DNA of 64,000 bases from positions 1-64,000 of the forward strand of contig CALZJH010000002.1 of NCBI GenBank assembly GCA_945787845.1. The letters are read 5' to 3'. The notes under the pieces were generated by a model. The model saw only the letters and a program-made list of their open reading frames with translations. It was not told the DNA's origin and did not search any database. This stretch comes from an uncultured Woeseiaceae bacterium (GTDB lineage Bacteria; Pseudomonadota; Gammaproteobacteria; Steroidobacterales; Woeseiaceae). The translations under genes were made by a program, and so were the position numbers. Positions 53,875 through 62,299 of this stretch are shown piece by piece; positions within the stretch are counted from its first letter, which is position 1, and every line of letters starts with the position of its first letter.

Positions 53875-55115
53875 AACACAAGAAGTCACCAGGCACCGAG
53901 GACACGGGACACGACTACAACCCGTATGACGTGATGGAGCCACGGTTTCCTGAGAAGACGCCCGTAGATCGCAGGAACGGCAAACACGTCAAGGCAAACG
54001 ACATTCCGCCCGAGGGTGTTTATCTGCCGAACAACAATATTCTCGCGCCGCACATGAAATCGCCCGACTACGTGCAGCTTTCCAATGCGGCCGCCATTAC
54101 GCTCGGTATCATGGGCGGGCGTATGTACCGCTGCGAATGTACGCGTTGTCTGAACCTGTTGTTGACCTATCCTGAGGGCTGCCGCGCCAACTGCGCATAC
54201 TGCGGCCTGGCACGTCATCGCGAGGCCGAGCGAGATTATGCCGATCGCAACTTTATCCGCGTGGACTGGCCGGCGGTGCCGATGGCCGACATCGTGGATA
54301 TCGTGGCGAAAGATCCGGAAAAAAGCCCGTTCCATCGCATGTGTATCTCGATGATTACGCACCCTCGATCGGAGCAGGACACATTCACGGTCCTTGAGCA
54401 ATGGACCGACAAGATCGACCCGGATGCGATTCCCGTATCGATCCTGTCCAATCCGACGACCATGACGCGCGACGATGTGCAACGCACCAGGGACCTCGGC
54501 GCGGATATCTTCACGGTCGCGCTGGACGCAGCGACGCCGGAGCTGTTTGATCGTACCCGCGGCAAGGGTGTGCAGTCGCCCCACAAGTGGAAGAAATACT
54601 GGGACACGATGATTGAGGCAAGAGACATCTTTGGCCCGCAGAAATTCGGTGCTCACATCATCGTGGGTATGGGCGAGACGGAGCACGAAGTCCTCAAGCT
54701 AGTACAGGAACTCGTCGATCTCGGTGGTCACAGCCACATGTTTTGCTTCTTCCCGGAAGAGGGTTCGCTCATGGATCATCTGCCGGCAACGCCGCGCGAC
54801 CAATGGCGACGAGTACAGCTGGCGCGCTACCTCATCGACTACCGGGACGTACGCGTCGATCACATGACGTTCGACGACGAGGGTCGTGTCAAAAGTTACG
54901 GGATTTCGGATGCGGAGTTGTCCGATGTGATCGATGCCGGTATTGCTTTTCGCACATCGGGTTGCCCGGGCAAATTCCAGGATGACATCTCCGCCTGCGA
55001 TCGGCCCTACGGCGATTCACCGCCAAGCAATATTGCCAGCTACCCGTTTCAGCCGAAGAAAAAGGACATCAAGAAGATTCGCAAGCAGCTCGATATTCCG
55101 GTCGCTGTCGAGTAA
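53862..55115 (+). CDS. LipS-type radical SAM sulfur-insertion protein (second of two)
   Basis: A 417-residue radical SAM protein. A candidate auxiliary cluster site Cys91-Cys93-Cys96 (C-E-C-T-R-C) precedes the radical SAM motif Cys107-X3-Cys111-X2-Cys114. The two-cluster arrangement suits a lipoyl-synthase-like sulfur insertion. With the preceding protein it would form the LipS1/LipS2 pair that serves the dedicated lipoate-binding protein of sHdr. Its stop overlaps the start of the lipoate ligase gene (TAATG). Confidence 0.78.
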   Translation: MGCIEHKKSPGTEDTGHDYNPYDVMEPRFPEKTPVDRRNGKHVKANDIPPEGVYLPNNNILAPHMKSPDYVQLSNAAAITLGIMGGRMYRCECTRCLNLLLTYPEGCRANCAYCGLARHREAERDYADRNFIRVDWPAVPMADIVDIVAKDPEKSPFHRMCISMITHPRSEQDTFTVLEQWTDKIDPDAIPVSILSNPTTMTRDDVQRTRDLGADIFTVALDAATPELFDRTRGKGVQSPHKWKKYWDTMIEARDIFGPQKFGAHIIVGMGETEHEVLKLVQELVDLGGHSHMFCFFPEEGSLMDHLPATPRDQWRRVQLARYLIDYRDVRVDHMTFDDEGRVKSYGISDAELSDVIDAGIAFRTSGCPGKFQDDISACDRPYGDSPPSNIASYPFQPKKKDIKKIRKQLDIPVAVE

Positions 55116-56191
55116 TGAGTGCCGCTTTTCGCATCATAGACACCGGAGTGCGAGAGGGTCGGGCCAACATCGCGTTCGACCCGGCGTTGATCGAGTTGCG
55201 GCAACAGGACAAAGTGCCTGACACCATCCGGTTCATGCGCTTCCCGCCGACCGCGCTGATCGGGCGCCACCAGGATCTCAGCCGAGAGATCGACCTGGAC
55301 TATTGTGAAGAGAATGGTATCGGCACGGTGCGCCGCGTAACGGGCGGCGGCGCGATCTATCTTGATGACGGGCAGCTCGGATGGGAGCTCGTCTTTCATC
55401 GTGCCTCACTGGGTATTGCAAACCTGCCGGATCTGGCCGCCGCGATCTGCAATGCGGCTGCCGCGGGTCTCAGAGAGCTCGGCGTGAGGGCGAAGTTCAG
55501 GCCGCGTAACGACATTGAAGTGGACGGCCGTAAGATCAGCGGGACCGGCGGCTTTTTCGACGGTGATATTCTGATCTACCAGGGCACCGTACTCGTCGAC
55601 ATGAATGCGTCGCAGATGGTGCGCGCGCTGAATATCCCGGAGGCCAAGATTGCCAGGCACGATCTCGACTCGGCGGAAGAGCGCGTTGTCACTCTTAAGG
55701 AACTGCTGGGCGAAAACCTGCCGGACATGGAGACGATCAAGGCGGCGATGGTCAAGGGATTTACGAGCATCCTGGGCATTGCCGCTGAGCACGGCGAGAT
55801 AACGGAAGCCGAGGAGGCGCTGGCGCAACGGTACTTTGACGACGAAATCGGCGGCGACGAATTTCTCCGCGAAATCGACAACCCAGGGGGCACGGACCAG
55901 CTGCTCGAGGGTACCTGCACGGGGCCCGGCGGCACGATCAATACGTACGTCAAGCTGGAAGGGCCGACGCTCGGGATTCTGCAGAGGGCGCTGGTGACCG
56001 GTGATTTCTTCGTGACGCCGCCGCGGATCGTTTTCGATCTCGAGGCGGCGCTGGTCGGTACACGTCTTGAGGACGTCGAGGCGACCATCACGCGTTTCTT
56101 CGAGGAGACCGATATCAGCATGCTCAGCGTGTCGGCAGACGACTTCATCGCCGCGATCAATGATGCCCTGACAAAGCGCGAGGGATACTGA
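55115..56191 (+). CDS. Lipoate-protein ligase of the sHdr type (sLpl(AB)-like)
   Basis: A 358-residue LplA/BPL-fold ligase. The nucleotide/lipoate loop R-R-V-T-G-G-G-A is at 73-80, the catalytic Lys region is K-I-S-G-T-G-G near residue 140, and a fused C-terminal accessory domain (LplB-like) begins at about 250. It attaches lipoate or octanoate to a lysine of a carrier, here probably LbpA encoded at the operon end. Fits the sLpl(AB) ligases described with sHdr clusters. Confidence 0.85.
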   Translation: MSAAFRIIDTGVREGRANIAFDPALIELRQQDKVPDTIRFMRFPPTALIGRHQDLSREIDLDYCEENGIGTVRRVTGGGAIYLDDGQLGWELVFHRASLGIANLPDLAAAICNAAAAGLRELGVRAKFRPRNDIEVDGRKISGTGGFFDGDILIYQGTVLVDMNASQMVRALNIPEAKIARHDLDSAEERVVTLKELLGENLPDMETIKAAMVKGFTSILGIAAEHGEITEAEEALAQRYFDDEIGGDEFLREIDNPGGTDQLLEGTCTGPGGTINTYVKLEGPTLGILQRALVTGDFFVTPPRIVFDLEAALVGTRLEDVEATITRFFEETDISMLSVSADDFIAAINDALTKREGY

Positions 56192-56193
56192 CT

Positions 56194-56991
56194 GTGGCGG
56201 AGTGCAAGAGCAGCGACGACGCCTTCATTCTGGCCGCCAACGAGGCGGATCCCATGAATGTTGTTGCCGTTATCCAGCACACGGCCGGCGAGTATCTCGG
56301 TCTGCTCGAAGATCACCTGGAAGGTCGTCGCATTCGCTTTCAATATTTCCGCCCGTTCGCGGCCGGAAAATTGCCGGCGGCGGATACACCGGCCGACGCC
56401 CTGATCCTGCTGGGTGGCGGACCCTGGGGGGCGGCCGGGTCGCGAGACCTGCCCACGCTGAACCAGGAAATCGAGCTCACGCGGCAGTGCCTTACGCAGG
56501 GCACGCCGGTTATCGGGCTGGGGCTTGGCGCACAGATCCTGAGCCTGGCGGCGGGCGGGAGCGTCGAGCCCCGGGACCTCACGTTCGAAATGCTGACGGC
56601 GAGGCGGCTGCGTGACGATGCGTTGAACGGTTACCTGCCGGAGACCTTCAACCAGGTCGTGTATATGCGTGATTGGCCCGTGCCGCCGGCGCATGCCGTG
56701 GTGCTGGCCGAAGATAACCTCGGTCGGCCCGGAGCCTGGCAAGTTGCAGAAAATGCCTATGGTTTTTCAGGCCACCCGGGTATTAAGCTGGGCATGGTCG
56801 AAGACCTGATTATGGAATTTGAAGAGGTGCCTGTCGAAACGGCAAGGCAGCTCGAGCATCTTCGCGCGCTGCAGCCCGTTCTGGAGGACGAGCTCGTGCC
56901 GATAATGACCGGTCTCGTGCAATGCACCTCCCTGATGTCGTCGCCGAAAGGCGCGGAGCGCGCCCGGGAATTGGATGATTCACTAATTTAG
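56194..56991 (+). CDS. Catalytically degenerate class I glutamine amidotransferase
   Basis: A 265-residue protein with the class I GATase fold. The elbow that normally reads G-x-C-x-G-x-Q is G-L-G-L-G-A-Q (108-114), so the nucleophile Cys is Gly110. The distal H-P-E motif is H-P-G (194-196): His kept, Glu lost. Glutamine hydrolysis should therefore be absent. It starts with GTG two bases after the lipoate ligase stop and must be co-translated with it. GATase-like genes are linked with sHdr loci elsewhere as far as I recall; the role is unknown. Binding of an amide, an acyl-carrier or a protein partner is possible. Confidence 0.8.
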   Translation: MAECKSSDDAFILAANEADPMNVVAVIQHTAGEYLGLLEDHLEGRRIRFQYFRPFAAGKLPAADTPADALILLGGGPWGAAGSRDLPTLNQEIELTRQCLTQGTPVIGLGLGAQILSLAAGGSVEPRDLTFEMLTARRLRDDALNGYLPETFNQVVYMRDWPVPPAHAVVLAEDNLGRPGAWQVAENAYGFSGHPGIKLGMVEDLIMEFEEVPVETARQLEHLRALQPVLEDELVPIMTGLVQCTSLMSSPKGAERARELDDSLI

Positions 56992-57008
56992 TATATGCTA
57001 ATGCGCTG

Positions 57009-57023
57009 TTAGACGCCGTCTAA
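57009..57023. promoter_or_regulatory. 15-bp palindrome upstream of dsrE3
   Basis: TTAGACG-C-CGTCTAA, a perfect 7-1-7 palindrome ending 18 bases before the dsrE3 ATG. The one-base centre excludes a hairpin, so a dimeric repressor operator is likely. sHdr clusters elsewhere are controlled by the ArsR-type repressor sHdrR, which is not encoded in this window. Confidence 0.55.
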
Positions 57024-57041
57024 TAGCTGGGGAACAGGAAA

Positions 57042-57419
57042 ATGGCTGAAAAACTCATCATTGTTATGGCGAACACCGATACGCGTAATGGCGAAGAGCT
57101 CGGTGCTCCAATCTTCCAGGCGACTGTTGCTGCAGCGATGGACTATGACGTCGATGTCATCTGTACCGCCACTTCCGGACGCCTCATGAAGAAAGGCGTT
57201 GCCGAGGAATTATTCGTCAAGGAAGGTTCGCCGAAGTCGGTCTACAGCTTTATCCAGGACGCCCACGAAGCGGGCGCGAAATTCTACTGCTGCTCGCCGA
57301 ATCTAGACCTGTTCGATATGACCAAGGAAGACCTGATCCCCGAATGTGAGGGCATCGTCGGCGGTGCTCATCTGATCGAAGAAGTCATGGAAGGTGACTG
57401 CAAGGTTTTGTCTTACTAA
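57042..57419 (+). CDS. dsrE3: DsrE3-type sulfurtransferase
   Basis: A 125-residue DsrE/F-fold protein. A Cys-Cys pair (83-84, F-Y-C-C-S-P-N) occupies the active-site region of DsrE-like carriers. DsrE3 proteins exchange persulfide sulfur with TusA ahead of sHdr oxidation. It has a GGGGAACAGGAAA ribosome binding region and probably its own promoter, because a 50-base gap with a palindrome precedes it. It leads directly into shdrC1 (18 bases). Confidence 0.85.
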   Translation: MAEKLIIVMANTDTRNGEELGAPIFQATVAAAMDYDVDVICTATSGRLMKKGVAEELFVKEGSPKSVYSFIQDAHEAGAKFYCCSPNLDLFDMTKEDLIPECEGIVGGAHLIEEVMEGDCKVLSY

Positions 57420-57437
57420 ACCCAGAGGTTCGACTAT

Positions 57438-58184
57438 ATGTCCCATTCCTCAGCGACCCGAATCCAGGAGTACATCGGCGATCCAGTTTCGGATGTGCCA
57501 CCCGTTGAGCGCGAACAGCTGGAGGAGATCTTCCAGGATATTCAGGGCGACCTCAGGTTCGACCACGAGCTTAACGGCTGCCTGAACTGCGGCATCTGCA
57601 CGGCAACGTGCCCGGCGGCGCACTACTACGATTTCAGCCCCCGCGAGATCGTGCAGTTGCTCTGGACCGAGAATCTCGAAGGCATCTACGATGCGATGCA
57701 GGAGAAAATCTGGTCCTGCGCCCAGTGCTACACCTGTGCGGCGCGCTGCCCGTTCGGTAACTCGCCGGGAGGGCTGATCATGCTTATGCGTGAGACCGCG
57801 ATCAAGCATGGCATGGAGTCAGCCAAGGCCGTGCTGCGTCCCTTCAGCCGCGTCATGCTCAAACTCATTTCCACGGGTAACCAGTTGTCGCCCGACATGA
57901 TCAACCCCGAAGGCTTTGCCGACTGGGGTCCGAACGTATCGAAAGTCGACGCACCCCTTGCGATTCTGCGTAAAGCAATCCCCATGCCCACGCTGCACAC
58001 CACCAAGACAGCGTGGGAAGTCAATCTCAAGACATCGGTAGAGTTGTACACGATCTGGGAAGAAACAGGCGTGCTCGACAGTCTTGAAACCATCGACGAA
58101 AACCTGTTTGACGTCATCCTCGACATCATGGACGAAAAACGTGATGACTATGAGGATTGGATGGATGAGCAGGACGACGACTGA
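57438..58184 (+). CDS. shdrC1: Heterodisulfide reductase-like subunit sHdrC1
   Basis: A 248-residue iron-sulfur protein. Two [4Fe-4S] ferredoxin motifs have Cys48-51-54-58 and Cys94-97-100-104, followed by a helical C-terminal region with an acidic tail. HdrC-type subunits relay electrons between the HdrA flavin and HdrB. Order C1-B1-A-H-C2-B2 is that of the sulfur-oxidising sHdr system, in which cytoplasmic sulfane sulfur is oxidised toward sulfite. It is 18 bases from both neighbours. Confidence 0.92.
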   Translation: MSHSSATRIQEYIGDPVSDVPPVEREQLEEIFQDIQGDLRFDHELNGCLNCGICTATCPAAHYYDFSPREIVQLLWTENLEGIYDAMQEKIWSCAQCYTCAARCPFGNSPGGLIMLMRETAIKHGMESAKAVLRPFSRVMLKLISTGNQLSPDMINPEGFADWGPNVSKVDAPLAILRKAIPMPTLHTTKTAWEVNLKTSVELYTIWEETGVLDSLETIDENLFDVILDIMDEKRDDYEDWMDEQDDD

Positions 58185-58202
58185 GGTCAGGAGAGAAGAA
58201 TT

Positions 58203-59567
58203 ATGACGACGAAGAGTGGCAATGGAGGTGATCGCTTTACGGGTCACGGGTCAGAGTGGGTCGACGCGAACCTGTCAAAGGAAGATGCTCACACGGCGAC
58301 TGTCTGGGTAGACCAGATCGTCAATAAGCGCTCTATGCTCACGAACAAGGATCGCGTTGAAGACGTGCGCGACGTCATGTGGGAACTTGAAAAGGACGGC
58401 GAAATCGTCGTCCACCGCGTCAAAGACGAGCACGAGCCGGTGACGGTCAAGACCTTGTATGGCTGGGATAAACTTATCCCGACGACACAGCTCTGGCACC
58501 ACAAGTCATGCGGTCAGTGCGGCAATATCCCGGGCTACCCGGCATCCCTCTTGTGGCTTATGAACAAGATGGACGTCAAGTACCTTGATGAGACCGACCA
58601 GACATCCTGTACAGCGTGGAATTACCACGGTTCTGGCATCGGCAATATTGAGAGCCTGGCGGCCGTATTCCTGCGTAACTTTCACCAGGCTTATGTCTCG
58701 GCCAAGGCACAGGGACTGCCGGATGGTTACTTCTATCCGCTAGTGCATTGCGGTACGTCGTTTGGCAACTACAAGGAAGTGCGTGGCTACCTGCTGCACT
58801 CCGCCAAGCTTCGCGCGCGCGTCAAGACGATTCTTGGCAAGCTCGGCCGTCTCGTTGATGGCAAGCTCCTGATCCCGGAAGAGGTCGTACATTATTCCGA
58901 GTGGGTGCATGTGATGCGTGATCGAATCAAGGAACACCAGGTCATTGACTGCAGCAATATTCGCGCCACGGTGCATCCGGCATGTCACGTCTACAAGATG
59001 GTCCCCGAAGACGCCATTTACGACGACGACATACTTGAAGGAAATCGCGTAGCCGTAACGACGGGTGTTCTCGAGACGCTGGGGACACAGGTCATCGACT
59101 ACTCGACCTGGTACGACTGCTGTGGTTTCGGTTTCCGTCACATTATTTCAGAGCGCGAATTCACGCGTTCGTTCGCCATTGATCGCAAGTTGCGGGTTGC
59201 GCAGGAAGAAGCGCGCGCCGACATGATGGTCGGCCACGACACGGGCTGTATTACGACGCTCGATAAGAACCAGTGGATCGGTGCGGCGGTCGGTAAGCCT
59301 GTCGAACTGCCGGTGCTGGCGGATATCCAGTTCGCGGCTCTCGTATGCGGTGCGCATCCTTACAAGATTGTGCAGTCGCACTGGCATGCGTCGCCGACGG
59401 AGCAGCTGATGGACAAGCTCGGTATCGACTGGCAGGCGAAAAAAGCAGAGTTCGAGGAATACCTCAAGGAAGTTGAGGCGGGCCGGGGCGAGACCCTGTA
59501 CGACCCGCGCCTCATGATCACGTCGGGTCCCGGATTCAAGGCCGTGGAAGCGAAGCCCAACGGATAA
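58203..59567 (+). CDS. shdrB1: Heterodisulfide reductase-like subunit sHdrB1
   Basis: A 454-residue protein with CCG-like domains. The first has C-G-Q-C-G-N and T-S-C-T elements; the second has H-P-A-C-H, Y-D-C-C-G-F-G-F and then G-H-D-T-G-C, where the usual closing C-x-x-C is reduced to one Cys. The noncubane cluster site is therefore noncanonical in this paralogue, while sHdrB2 has two intact sets. The N-terminal 90 residues extend beyond methanogen HdrB. Part of the sHdr complex. Confidence 0.9.
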   Translation: MTTKSGNGGDRFTGHGSEWVDANLSKEDAHTATVWVDQIVNKRSMLTNKDRVEDVRDVMWELEKDGEIVVHRVKDEHEPVTVKTLYGWDKLIPTTQLWHHKSCGQCGNIPGYPASLLWLMNKMDVKYLDETDQTSCTAWNYHGSGIGNIESLAAVFLRNFHQAYVSAKAQGLPDGYFYPLVHCGTSFGNYKEVRGYLLHSAKLRARVKTILGKLGRLVDGKLLIPEEVVHYSEWVHVMRDRIKEHQVIDCSNIRATVHPACHVYKMVPEDAIYDDDILEGNRVAVTTGVLETLGTQVIDYSTWYDCCGFGFRHIISEREFTRSFAIDRKLRVAQEEARADMMVGHDTGCITTLDKNQWIGAAVGKPVELPVLADIQFAALVCGAHPYKIVQSHWHASPTEQLMDKLGIDWQAKKAEFEEYLKEVEAGRGETLYDPRLMITSGPGFKAVEAKPNG

Positions 59568-59607
59568 GAGCCATAGACAACAGGCGCAAGAAGATAGGCG
59601 ATACACA

Positions 59608-60651
59608 ATGAGTAAACCAGTATTGATAATTGGTGGCGGACCTGCAGGTCTGGCCGCGGCGCACAGTCTTGCCACGGTTGGCAAAGAGTGTGTCATCGTC
59701 GAAAAGGAAGACAGGCTGGGCGGTGCGCCGATCCTGTCGGGCTACGCGAAGCTCGTGCCGACGGATGAATGGGCGAAGGACGCTATTGGCGGCATGGTCA
59801 AGCGTGTCGAAGACGAGTCCAGTGTTTCGATCATCACCGGCGCCAAGGTCGCGAAATTTGACGGTACGCCCGGGAACTTCACCGCGGGACTGTCCAATGG
59901 CGATTCGGTCGAGGCCGAATCGGTCATCGTCTGTAGCGGCTTTACGCATTTCGACTCGGTCAACAAACCTGAATGGGGATTCGGCACGTATGAAGACGTC
60001 GTCACCACCACGCAGGTCGAGCAGATGATCTCATCAGGGCGTGGTGTGCGTTGTCCATCCGATGGGCGAAAACCAAACCGCGTTGCGATACTGCTGTGCG
60101 TTGGTTCACGCGATCGTCAGATCGGGCGGGAATGGTGCTCGAAGATCTGCTGCACCGTTTCATCGAACATCGCGATGGAAATTCGCGAAGAGTTGCCGGA
60201 ATGTCATGTCTACATCTACTACATGGATATCCGGACTTTCGGTCTCTACGAAACCAAGTACTACTGGAAGAGCCAGGAAGAATTCAAGGTCAAGTACATC
60301 AAGGCTCGCATCGCCGAGGTGACGTCGGATGGCGAGAAGCTCATCGTCAAGGGCGAAGACACATTGGTGAAACGCCCGATCACTATTCCATTCGATATGG
60401 TGGTTCATGCTATCGGCATGGATCCAAACGTCGATAATCCGGAGATCGCCGATACGCTCGGTATCGATCTCGAGACGCACGGTTACATTGATGTCGCCAA
60501 TCGCTACGGATCGATGGGTGCGACGTCTCGTCCAGGCGTCTACGTTGCTGGTTCGGCGACGGGTCCCGAGACGATTGACGATTCGATTACCCAGGGACAT
60601 GCGGCCGCAATGGCGGTTCTGTCAGCGGGCAAGGGCCTCAAGTCGGCGTAG
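59608..60651 (+). CDS. shdrA: Heterodisulfide reductase-like flavoprotein sHdrA
   Basis: A 347-residue FAD protein. The N-terminal dinucleotide fold has G-G-G-P-A-G (8-13). A [4Fe-4S] site is formed in C-V-G-S-R-D and C-S-K-I-C-C near residues 165-195, as in HdrA, and the FAD-binding G-S-A-T-G-P segment lies near the C-terminus. Much shorter than methanogen HdrA (about 650), as is typical of sHdrA, which lacks the ferredoxin and thioredoxin-reductase-like insert regions. It is the flavin core of the sHdr complex. Confidence 0.92.
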   Translation: MSKPVLIIGGGPAGLAAAHSLATVGKECVIVEKEDRLGGAPILSGYAKLVPTDEWAKDAIGGMVKRVEDESSVSIITGAKVAKFDGTPGNFTAGLSNGDSVEAESVIVCSGFTHFDSVNKPEWGFGTYEDVVTTTQVEQMISSGRGVRCPSDGRKPNRVAILLCVGSRDRQIGREWCSKICCTVSSNIAMEIREELPECHVYIYYMDIRTFGLYETKYYWKSQEEFKVKYIKARIAEVTSDGEKLIVKGEDTLVKRPITIPFDMVVHAIGMDPNVDNPEIADTLGIDLETHGYIDVANRYGSMGATSRPGVYVAGSATGPETIDDSITQGHAAAMAVLSAGKGLKSA

Positions 60652-60663
60652 GGCGACGATCGG

Positions 60664-61521
60664 ATGTTCTCAAAGTCTGCCACTCAGCCTGTTGAACTCG
60701 AGCGTCCCGTGCTCGACTTGTCGGGTGAGATATTGCGGACGGCTCTGCAGATGATGGTCAGTGGCAGCGAGGAGCACGGCGGTATTGAGCGTTATATCGA
60801 CGCGGTCAAACTCAAGAGCACGATGTTCCGGCAGGCGCTTGTCGAAAACGATATCGCCAATCTCGACCTGGAGACATTCAAGGGTCTGTGCACGTTTATG
60901 GCGACCGTCCGCCGCCGGATAAGCGAACACCTCAATGAGGACGCCTTCGTTGATATGCGCGCGGCGATCGTCCGCCTGTTCGATGACGCCGAGCATATTG
61001 ACGACCGGATCGGTCGTTTTTGCGATCGTTTTCCTGACGACAAGAAACATCGCTGGGTAAGAGACCTTGCAACCGAGTTGTTGCACAACGCCGATCCCGA
61101 GCGCGTACCGCTGATGAGTCGATGGGTGTGGGATGCCAAGTCGAACACCGGCGTTATTCGCGAGATCTGGCACGGCGACAATGTCGATCACATCAAGATC
61201 CCCGTGGCCAACGGCTACGACACCTTCCTCAAACTGCGCGAGGAACTCAGTCAGTTCCTGAGTGACAACGGTATCTTCCGCGATGTCCTGTTCTACGTCG
61301 ATGTCCTGTGTGCGCAGGTTTACGCGCAGTACATCTGCGAACAGGGTGGCAGCTACCTGCGTGCCGATTTCCAGGCGCCCGAAGATCCCATGCAACACAC
61401 ACGCCGGTTGCTAGGCCTCGATGGAGTCCAGCCAGGCAATGGCAGAACCCGCCTCAAGTCGATTGACGGTGAGGCCTTTGTCCTAGATGACAGTACCGAG
61501 TTGAACCCGACGGAACACTAA
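60664..61521 (+). CDS. shdrH: sHdr-associated protein sHdrH
   Basis: A 285-residue, mostly helical soluble protein without recognisable cofactor motif and with few cysteines. It lies between shdrA and shdrC2, where the conserved hypothetical gene (hyp, shdrH) is found in sHdr clusters. Its stop overlaps the shdrC2 start by one base. Function is not established; a structural or assembly role in the complex is plausible. Confidence 0.78.
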   Translation: MFSKSATQPVELERPVLDLSGEILRTALQMMVSGSEEHGGIERYIDAVKLKSTMFRQALVENDIANLDLETFKGLCTFMATVRRRISEHLNEDAFVDMRAAIVRLFDDAEHIDDRIGRFCDRFPDDKKHRWVRDLATELLHNADPERVPLMSRWVWDAKSNTGVIREIWHGDNVDHIKIPVANGYDTFLKLREELSQFLSDNGIFRDVLFYVDVLCAQVYAQYICEQGGSYLRADFQAPEDPMQHTRRLLGLDGVQPGNGRTRLKSIDGEAFVLDDSTELNPTEH

Positions 61522-62288
61522 TGCCAATTCATGAAAAATCGCTGATTCGCCCGGAGAACCTGACGACGCACGACGAGCTGACGCTAGACGGCGTCGATGT
61601 CTCAGGTCACTGGAGTACGTTTATCGAGACGCGAGTCGTCAACGATTACAACGAGAACCTGCAGGACGAGATTGCGGCGTTGCCGGGTGGTGAACATATT
61701 CACCGCTGCTGGCAGTGCGGCTCGTGTACCAACGCCTGCACGGTTTACGCGATCAATGAGGACTTCAATCCGCGCTACTGGATTTACCTGATTCGCATGG
61801 GTTACGAATCGGAGCTGCTGCGCGACAAGGACATCATCTGGCAGTGCGTCTCATGCAACAAGTGCACATACGCTTGCCCGCGCGACGTATTCCCGGAAGG
61901 CGTCATGAAGGCGACAGCACACTGGCTGGAAAAGAAAGGCCATACCGAGAAATCACCCTCAATGCACTTTGACGAAGTGTTCACCGAGCAGATCGTCAAG
62001 ACGGGCAAGATCGAAGAAAGCCGCACAATACGGCGCTTCTTCTCGCGCACGGGCCAGGCGCTCGCGCAGCCCTGGATGATCGAAATGGTCAAACGCATGT
62101 TGCGTGGTCTGCCGATCGGAATGCTGACGCGTATGGGGCTTGCAACACTGGTCGCGCCTAAGACGAACGACTGGTGGCAAGCATCTGCTGCGATCCAGGA
62201 TTACATTGACGAACAACACGAGAAACAGGTGCAGGCATTGAGTCTTGCCGAGTTGGTTGAAACAGCCAAACAAGACGTGGCTGCCTGA
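61521..62288 (+). CDS. shdrC2: Heterodisulfide reductase-like subunit sHdrC2
   Basis: A 255-residue iron-sulfur protein with two ferredoxin motifs, Cys63-66-69-73 and Cys109-112-115-119. The C-terminal part is helical. It is the second electron-relay subunit of sHdr, paired with sHdrB2. The gene starts on the last base of shdrH and is followed 11 bases later by shdrB2. Confidence 0.92.
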   Translation: MPIHEKSLIRPENLTTHDELTLDGVDVSGHWSTFIETRVVNDYNENLQDEIAALPGGEHIHRCWQCGSCTNACTVYAINEDFNPRYWIYLIRMGYESELLRDKDIIWQCVSCNKCTYACPRDVFPEGVMKATAHWLEKKGHTEKSPSMHFDEVFTEQIVKTGKIEESRTIRRFFSRTGQALAQPWMIEMVKRMLRGLPIGMLTRMGLATLVAPKTNDWWQASAAIQDYIDEQHEKQVQALSLAELVETAKQDVAA

Positions 62289-62299
62289 CGGGAACTTAG

